Source: an uncultured Clostridia bacterium
GTDB taxonomy: Bacteria > Bacillota > Clostridia > Oscillospirales > Acutalibacteraceae
Direction of reading: 5' to 3'
NCBI GenBank assembly: GCA_946497265.1
Contig: CAMMKL010000083.1
Span: 1 to 8,682 of the forward strand
DNA length: 8,682 nt
Within the stretch, counting starts at the first letter, position 1; each line of letters starts with the position of its first letter. This document shows, piece by piece, positions 1 through 3,223 of this stretch. The translations under genes and the position numbers were made by a program. The notes beneath the pieces were generated by a model. The model had not been told where the DNA came from and made no database searches. It saw nothing but the letters and a program-made list of their open reading frames with translations.

Positions 1-176
1 ATTACCTTGGCCTTATGGTCGATTAAATATTGAATGGTCTTCATTGCCTCGTTGATGCGCTTGGGGTCGGCGATGTTACCCTCGGCGTCAAACGGAACGT
101 TGAAATCGCAGCGTACAAGCACTCTCTTGCCGGCGACTTCGATGTCTTCTACTGTCTTTTTCTTTGAATAATCCAT
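1..176 (-). CDS. pgk: Phosphoglycerate kinase, N-terminal fragment (gene runs off the left edge)
   Basis: The first 58 codons of phosphoglycerate kinase, which transfers the phosphate of 1,3-bisphosphoglycerate to ADP in the cytoplasmic ATP-yielding step of glycolysis. The translation begins MDYSKKKTVEDIEVAGKRVL and continues with the family signature VRCDFNVP (residues 21-28). Asp24 and Asn26 of this motif and Arg40 of the following KRI match the conserved substrate-binding residues of the family. The ATG at 176-174 is preceded by GAAAGGGTG, a good Shine-Dalgarno site about 7 bases upstream. The rest of the protein, including the nucleotide-binding C-domain, lies outside the window. The gene is downstream of trmL on the same strand across a 141-base gap and has its own promoter. 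In many Firmicutes pgk is clustered with gap and tpi; here the gene before it is trmL, so pgk may start a transcription unit. Identification is confident despite the short fragment. Confidence 0.93.
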   Translation of the reverse strand, partial: MDYSKKKTVEDIEVAGKRVLVRCDFNVPFDAEGNIADPKRINEAMKTIQYLIDHKAKV

Positions 177-221
177 GTAAAACACCCTTTCAGAGAATTT
201 GTTTACCATGCCAGATTACTA

Positions 222-240
222 TTTGTAATTGTATTACAAA
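222..240. promoter_or_regulatory. Perfect 8-3-8 palindrome over the pgk -10 box, candidate operator
   Basis: TTTGTAAT, three bases (TGT), then ATTACAAA: the two 8-base arms are exact reverse complements. The site covers the -10 box and probable start point of the pgk promoter, the position expected for a repressor operator. It resembles Rex (redox) operators in its TTGT...ACAA ends but has an odd-length centre, so it does not fit the usual 18-base Rex site. The binding protein is unknown. Confidence 0.45.
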
Positions 241-256
241 GCCGTCCTTTTTGCAA
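228..256 (-). promoter_or_regulatory. Sigma-A-type promoter of pgk
   Basis: On the minus strand a TTGCAA -35 box (251-256) and a TACAAT -10 box (228-233) are separated by exactly 17 bases. Transcription would start near 221 and give a leader of about 45 bases before the pgk ATG. The -10 box lies inside a perfect palindrome (222-240), so access could be controlled by a repressor. Seen directly; promoter activity is inferred. Confidence 0.7.
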
Positions 257-317
257 GTAGGGAAAGACGGAAAAGCCCGGGGAAGCCCATATTTTTTCGT
301 ATGATTTCATGGGAATA

Positions 318-815
318 TCAATCCCAACGGTAACCGCGCAGCCGGCCGGCGCACTGTAACTCCGGATAATCCCACTGGCGAAGCGCTTCGTATACGCCGA
401 TGGCTACCGAGTTGGATAAATTTAGGCTCCTGGCTTCCGAGATCATGGGGATGCGTACGGTAGTTTTCGGGTTACTATGCAGCAATTCCTCTGGCAACCC
501 CGCTGTTTCCTTCCCAAACACCAGGTAACAGCCGTCCGGGTAAGCGACGTCCGAATGGCGTTTGGGGGCTTTGGTGGAAAAGTAGTAATACGGGCCGCTG
601 TTTTTGGCAAAGAACTCCTGCAAGCTCTCGTAATAACGAATATCAAGTAGGTGCCAATAATCCAGCCCCGCCCGTTTTAGCTTTCTATCGTCGATCCCGA
701 ACCCCATAGGGCCCACCAGATGCAGCCTTGCGCCCGTGGCTGCGCAGGTGCGGGCGACGTTTCCGGTATTCTGTGGGATTTCCGGTTCTACCATCACAAT
801 ATTTAAGTCTGCCAT
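318..815 (-). CDS. trmL: tRNA (cytidine(34)-2'-O)-methyltransferase TrmL (SPOUT family)
   Basis: A 165-residue SPOUT-class methyltransferase that uses S-adenosylmethionine to 2'-O-methylate the wobble base (position 34) of leucine tRNAs in the cytoplasm. The family's motifs are all present: PEIPQNTGN (residues 11-19), VARTC with GARLHLVGP just after it, LVFGKETAGLP (98-108, knot region) and SLNLSNSVAI (130-139, the C-terminal trefoil-knot loop that binds the cofactor). The length fits the minimal TrmL/YibK/CspR type, which consists of the knot domain alone. The ATG at 815-813 is chosen over an upstream in-frame ATG at 848 because GGAAAGGGG lies 7 bases before it and the protein then begins right at the first beta-strand (ADLNIVMVEP). 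The gene has its own promoter (872-901) and precedes pgk on the same strand. Nothing is missing or unusual. Assignment to the TrmL subfamily is confident; the exact tRNA set is known only from the E. coli protein. Confidence 0.93.
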   Translation of the reverse strand: MADLNIVMVEPEIPQNTGNVARTCAATGARLHLVGPMGFGIDDRKLKRAGLDYWHLLDIRYYESLQEFFAKNSGPYYYFSTKAPKRHSDVAYPDGCYLVFGKETAGLPEELLHSNPKTTVRIPMISEARSLNLSNSVAIGVYEALRQWDYPELQCAGRLRGYRWD

Positions 816-835
816 GAAAAAGCCCCTTTCCATCC

Positions 836-850
836 CCATGCAACGCATGG
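836..850. repeat. Short perfect inverted repeat in the trmL leader
   Basis: CCATGC, AAC, GCATGG is a perfect 6-3-6 inverted repeat 20 bases upstream of the trmL start and just upstream of its Shine-Dalgarno site. It would form a small hairpin in the leader or could be a protein-binding site. No function can be assigned. Confidence 0.35.
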
Positions 851-871
851 ATTCTTTGCTCTCCGGTGCCT

Positions 872-901
872 ATTATATACGAATTGAGGCAAGGCAAGCA
901 A
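872..901 (-). promoter_or_regulatory. Probable promoter of trmL
   Basis: On the minus strand a consensus TATAAT -10 box (872-877) is preceded, 18 bases upstream, by TTGCTT (896-901). It would start a transcript near 865 with a leader of about 50 bases before the trmL ATG. The -10 is perfect and the -35 is weak. The 816-1035 stretch around it holds nothing else I can support apart from short GGCAAGCAAGGC-like direct repeats near 889-904. Confidence 0.6.
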
Positions 902-1035
902 GGCGTTTTGTGCGGCGATTTTTATCAAAAAGCGTACAAGGTCTATAATCTACATTGCCTTAGCGTTTTCTGCCGGAAAACAATCATACAAATGAAACCT
1001 TGCCCTCATCATAGTGCCGCTTCTGCTCCCCTACT

Positions 1036-1078
1036 AATAAAAAGCAGGCGAACGAAGGGAGTTCCCCTTTCGTTCGCC
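1036..1078 (-). terminator. Intrinsic terminator of the HTH regulator gene
   Basis: On the minus strand GGCGAACGAA (1078-1069 region) pairs perfectly with TTCGTTCGCC (1056-1047). The stem extends by three more pairs (one G-U), has a 6-base loop, and is followed by TGCTTTTTATT. It lies 22 bases beyond the stop codon of the regulator. The T-run is on the minus strand only, which fixes the direction. Confidence 0.88.
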
Positions 1079-1099
1079 CGCGAATCCTTGCCTATCTCT

Positions 1100-1351
1100 T
1101 TATTCATCCCGCAGCAGTTGCGTTACCTCCACTTTGAGCACCTGTGCGAGCACCGACAGCTCGATGTCGGTGACAAAACGTTTTCCGCTTTCTATCCGCT
1201 GTATGGTATTCTTGTCCACATCCAGCCCAGCGATTTGCAACATTTCGGCCAACATCCTCTGCGATACCTTCGGATACATTTGCTTTCGGTAGAAAGCGAC
1301 CCATTTTCCGCATATATTGTTAGCTCCTGCTTTCGATTTGTTGATAAACAC
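1100..1351 (-). CDS. Small XRE/Cro-C1-type helix-turn-helix transcriptional regulator
   Basis: An 83-residue DNA-binding protein that is almost entirely one HTH_3 domain. After an N-terminal stretch of about ten residues come helix 1 (around ICGKWVAFYRK, 13-23), the HTH helices SQRMLAEMLQIAG (30-42) and DKNTIQRIESGKR (46-58), and the closing helix IELSVLAQVLKVEVTQLL (63-80). This matches the common Firmicute family with the pattern IQRIESGKRFVTDIEL. There is no sensor or oligomerisation domain, so it probably acts as a dimer through the HTH domain alone. The only in-frame start is GTG at 1351-1349, with GGCGGGAAGG a few bases upstream; spacing is tight and the true start is uncertain. A better-placed AGGAG precedes an ATG at 1313 in a different frame. 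Upstream, a TATACT -10 (1393-1398) and nested palindromes (1418-1438) suggest autoregulation. The target is unknown; the secreted-protein operon on the far side of the gap is a possibility, not shown. Confidence 0.8.
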   Translation of the reverse strand: MFINKSKAGANNICGKWVAFYRKQMYPKVSQRMLAEMLQIAGLDVDKNTIQRIESGKRFVTDIELSVLAQVLKVEVTQLLRDE

Positions 1352-1417
1352 GTACCTTCCCGCCTTTGATCTTTTTCCAACAGCATGTTTCTAGTATATG
1401 TGATGAAGTAAAAAATA

Positions 1418-1438
1418 TTGACATTTACTGTCAGTCAA
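1418..1438. promoter_or_regulatory. Nested palindromes, candidate operator of the HTH regulator
   Basis: Two overlapping perfect inverted repeats: TGACA-TTTAC-TGTCA (1419-1433) and TTGAC...GTCAA (1418-1422 with 1434-1438). They sit 20 to 40 bases upstream of the TATACT -10 box of the HTH gene, over the position of its -35 region. That is a typical place and size for autorepression by an XRE-type dimer. Binding is inferred from position only. Confidence 0.4.
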
Positions 1439-1630
1439 GGGCTGGTAAGGTATGGATGCGTAAAGAAAGCCGTCCGCCTTTTTGCAGTTTGGGGTTCCTT
1501 CGACGGTAGGTGCAGGGAGCAACAAACCATTTTTGAACCTATTATAGTTCTCAATGGAAATGAACTTTGGTATGGCTCTTACAAGGAAATATAAATACAA
1601 CAAATATACAATTTCTAACAACAATTGTGC

Positions 1631-1660
1631 TTGTTTCAGAACGATTGGTTTTGCTATAAT
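1631..1660 (+). promoter_or_regulatory. Extended -10 promoter of the secreted-protein operon
   Basis: A consensus TATAAT (1655-1660) is preceded directly by TGC (1652-1654), giving an extended -10 element. TTGTTT (1631-1636) lies 18 bases upstream as a partial -35. Transcription would start near 1667, leaving a very short leader that contains just AAGAAGGGA before the TTG start at 1688. AT-rich sequence upstream may help polymerase binding. Confidence 0.72.
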
Positions 1661-1687
1661 TAAGTTAAAAAAAGAAGGGAATGAAAA

Positions 1688-3202
1688 TTGAATATGGACA
1701 AAGTGACAAAAAAACCCTGGCATAAGGGCCGCACCGCCCTGGCCGTCCTTTTAGCCGCTGTATTGGTCGGCGGCACGTTCGGCCTATCGGCGGTCGCGCA
1801 GCGGCAGAGTGCGATCCCGCAGCAGAAGGAATATACTTTCTCGGTGCCGTCATTGAGCGGAACGGATAGTATGCTTTTGCAGCAGCAGAACCCCGACCGG
1901 GGCCTGCGTATGGAGGTGTATATGGACGTCGCCACACGCAAAAGCCTGTTTGGCTATGCCGATGTGGACGCCATGCAGGAACTCGAGGATGAAATTGCCC
2001 TGTATGGTTCCGATTATCCCCAGCTTGCGCAGGTCTATTTTTATTTGACCGGATATAAGGATAAGGATCTGGACGCGGTTGCTTTCCAAAACATGAACGA
2101 TTATTTTGATCTGTTGGAGGAACACAACATCAAAGCCGTACTGCGTTTTGCCTACATTTCCGACGACACCCAGCCTTTGACGCAGGAACCGGAGGACGAA
2201 CAGGTTGTGCGCCACATGGAGCAGCTCAAGGGCTTTCTGGAAGAGCGCCAGGATCAGATCACGGTACTGCAGGCCGGGCTGATCGGCGCATGGGGAGAAT
2301 GGGACGCTAGCGCCCGCTCCCGTGTCAATGAAAAAATGATCCTGGACGCCGTATTGGACAACACGCCCAACGATATGTACATCCAGGTGCGTTACCTGAA
2401 TATCAAGAACAATAACCTTGACCCCAGCGATACGGAAAACTGGAACCGCGTCGGCTACCACGACGATTTTCTCATCGGCGACCTGCACGGCTGGAACACG
2501 GCGGGCAGCGACCCCAATTCGGACGGCTGGAAGCAGATGACCGAGGAATCCGCCAACCTGCTGATCGACGGCGAAATGATCTGGGGCAGCGCGAACGACA
2601 TGTATACCGGAGGCAACAGCATCGACGCCATCAAGATCGCCAAACGTATGAAGGAGCACCACTTCACTTCCCTGAGCTTGACGCACAATTATAAGGAAAA
2701 GGGCGGGCAGTATTCCATGTACGACTGGCAGTCCGAATACATTAATCAGAATATATTGGATCAAAACGGCCTTCCCTATGACGAAGCCTGGTTTACGGAC
2801 AGCGAAGGCAACAACCTGCCCCGTACGATGTTTGAATACCTGCGCGACTACCTGGGCTATTACCTCAAGGTGGAAAGCGCCGGTGCCGGCGTAAGCGGCA
2901 ACCAGGTAACTGTAAATCTGGAAATAAACAACTATGGCTTTGCAGCCCCGTTGGCGCTCGATTCCTTTGACATCGTCCTGCTGGACGCCGACGGAAACGT
3001 TGTGGATCAAAAATCCGGTTGCTCGATGGCGGAGCTTCAGCCCGGCGCGAAAAACCAGATCAGCGTGACGCTGACCCGCCCGCAGGATGACCTACCCTAC
3101 ACCGTGGCCGTTTCCCTGAAGGCGGACGACGGCACCCCGGTGCGGCTGGCCAACAACCTGCCGTTCCAGAACGGCTACAACCATCTTGGCGTACTGAAAT
3201 AA
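1688..3202 (+). CDS. Secreted DUF4874/DUF4832-type protein, putative glycosidase-like barrel
   Basis: A 504-residue exported protein whose sequence matches the DUF4874 (about residues 65-236) plus DUF4832 (about 240-495) arrangement; no activity is established for either family as far as I know. A basic N-terminus (TKKPWHKGR) is followed by a hydrophobic segment (17-36). Cleavage after AVA (35-37) is possible, or it may stay as a membrane tether; there is no lipobox. Strand-like motifs run in order: NPDRGLRMEVYM (68-79), QVYFYLTG (115-122), VLRFAYI (151-157), QAGLIGAWGEW (195-205), YIQVRYL (231-237), FLIGDLHGW (261-269), GEMIWG (295-300) and SLSLTHNY (328-335). This suggests a TIM barrel, with Glu204 and Glu296 as candidate acids. 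Residues 398-495 look like a beta-sandwich with VNLEINNYGFAAP. TTG at 1688 is chosen because AAGAAGGGA ends 7 bases before it; an in-frame ATG at 1694 is the alternative. It is the first gene of an operon with the next gene, 21 bases downstream. Confidence 0.82.
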   Translation: MNMDKVTKKPWHKGRTALAVLLAAVLVGGTFGLSAVAQRQSAIPQQKEYTFSVPSLSGTDSMLLQQQNPDRGLRMEVYMDVATRKSLFGYADVDAMQELEDEIALYGSDYPQLAQVYFYLTGYKDKDLDAVAFQNMNDYFDLLEEHNIKAVLRFAYISDDTQPLTQEPEDEQVVRHMEQLKGFLEERQDQITVLQAGLIGAWGEWDASARSRVNEKMILDAVLDNTPNDMYIQVRYLNIKNNNLDPSDTENWNRVGYHDDFLIGDLHGWNTAGSDPNSDGWKQMTEESANLLIDGEMIWGSANDMYTGGNSIDAIKIAKRMKEHHFTSLSLTHNYKEKGGQYSMYDWQSEYINQNILDQNGLPYDEAWFTDSEGNNLPRTMFEYLRDYLGYYLKVESAGAGVSGNQVTVNLEINNYGFAAPLALDSFDIVLLDADGNVVDQKSGCSMAELQPGAKNQISVTLTRPQDDLPYTVAVSLKADDGTPVRLANNLPFQNGYNHLGVLK

Positions 3203-3223
3203 GAGAAGGGAGCGGCGATTACA

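Larger units (their letters stand above)
1352..1687. other. 336-base gene-free control region between the HTH gene and the secreted-protein operon
   Basis: No coding sequence is supported here; the minus-strand open frame that crosses it shows no family resemblance. The region contains a TATACT -10 for the HTH gene (1393-1398, minus strand, no convincing -35), the palindromes at 1418-1438, and a segment at 1466-1506 that resembles the region upstream of pgk. Further on are AGTTC/GAACT arms (1546-1550 and 1562-1566), an AT-rich stretch from about 1580 to 1630 that could act as an UP element, and the operon promoter at 1631-1660. No known riboswitch or RNA family was recognised. Confidence 0.6.

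Noticed and set aside
944..949. TATAAT on the plus strand that might drive a small RNA ending at the 1047-1078 hairpin
   Set aside because: The -35 (TTTATC) is poor, and the hairpin has no T-run on the plus strand, so neither end of such an RNA is supported.
866..1369. Plus-strand frame of 167 codons across the HTH gene
   Set aside because: It crosses the HTH gene's terminator hairpin and the whole HTH domain in antisense and has no recognisable features.
1391..1723. Minus-strand frame of 110 codons upstream of the HTH gene
   Set aside because: It covers the operon promoter and both ribosome-site regions, matches no family, and lacks a ribosome-binding site of its own.
1681..1725. Fourteen-codon open frame starting with ATG at 1681 before the DUF4832 gene
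   Set aside because: The ATG abuts the Shine-Dalgarno sequence with no spacing, so initiation there is unlikely; the peptide shows no attenuator-like codon run.
1850..3010. Long minus-strand open frame of 386 codons opposite the DUF4832 gene
   Set aside because: It is hydrophobic Val/Gln/His-rich sequence with no recognisable domain, and lies wholly antisense to a gene with clear family motifs, signal peptide and ribosome site. Open antisense frames are common in moderately GC-rich coding DNA.
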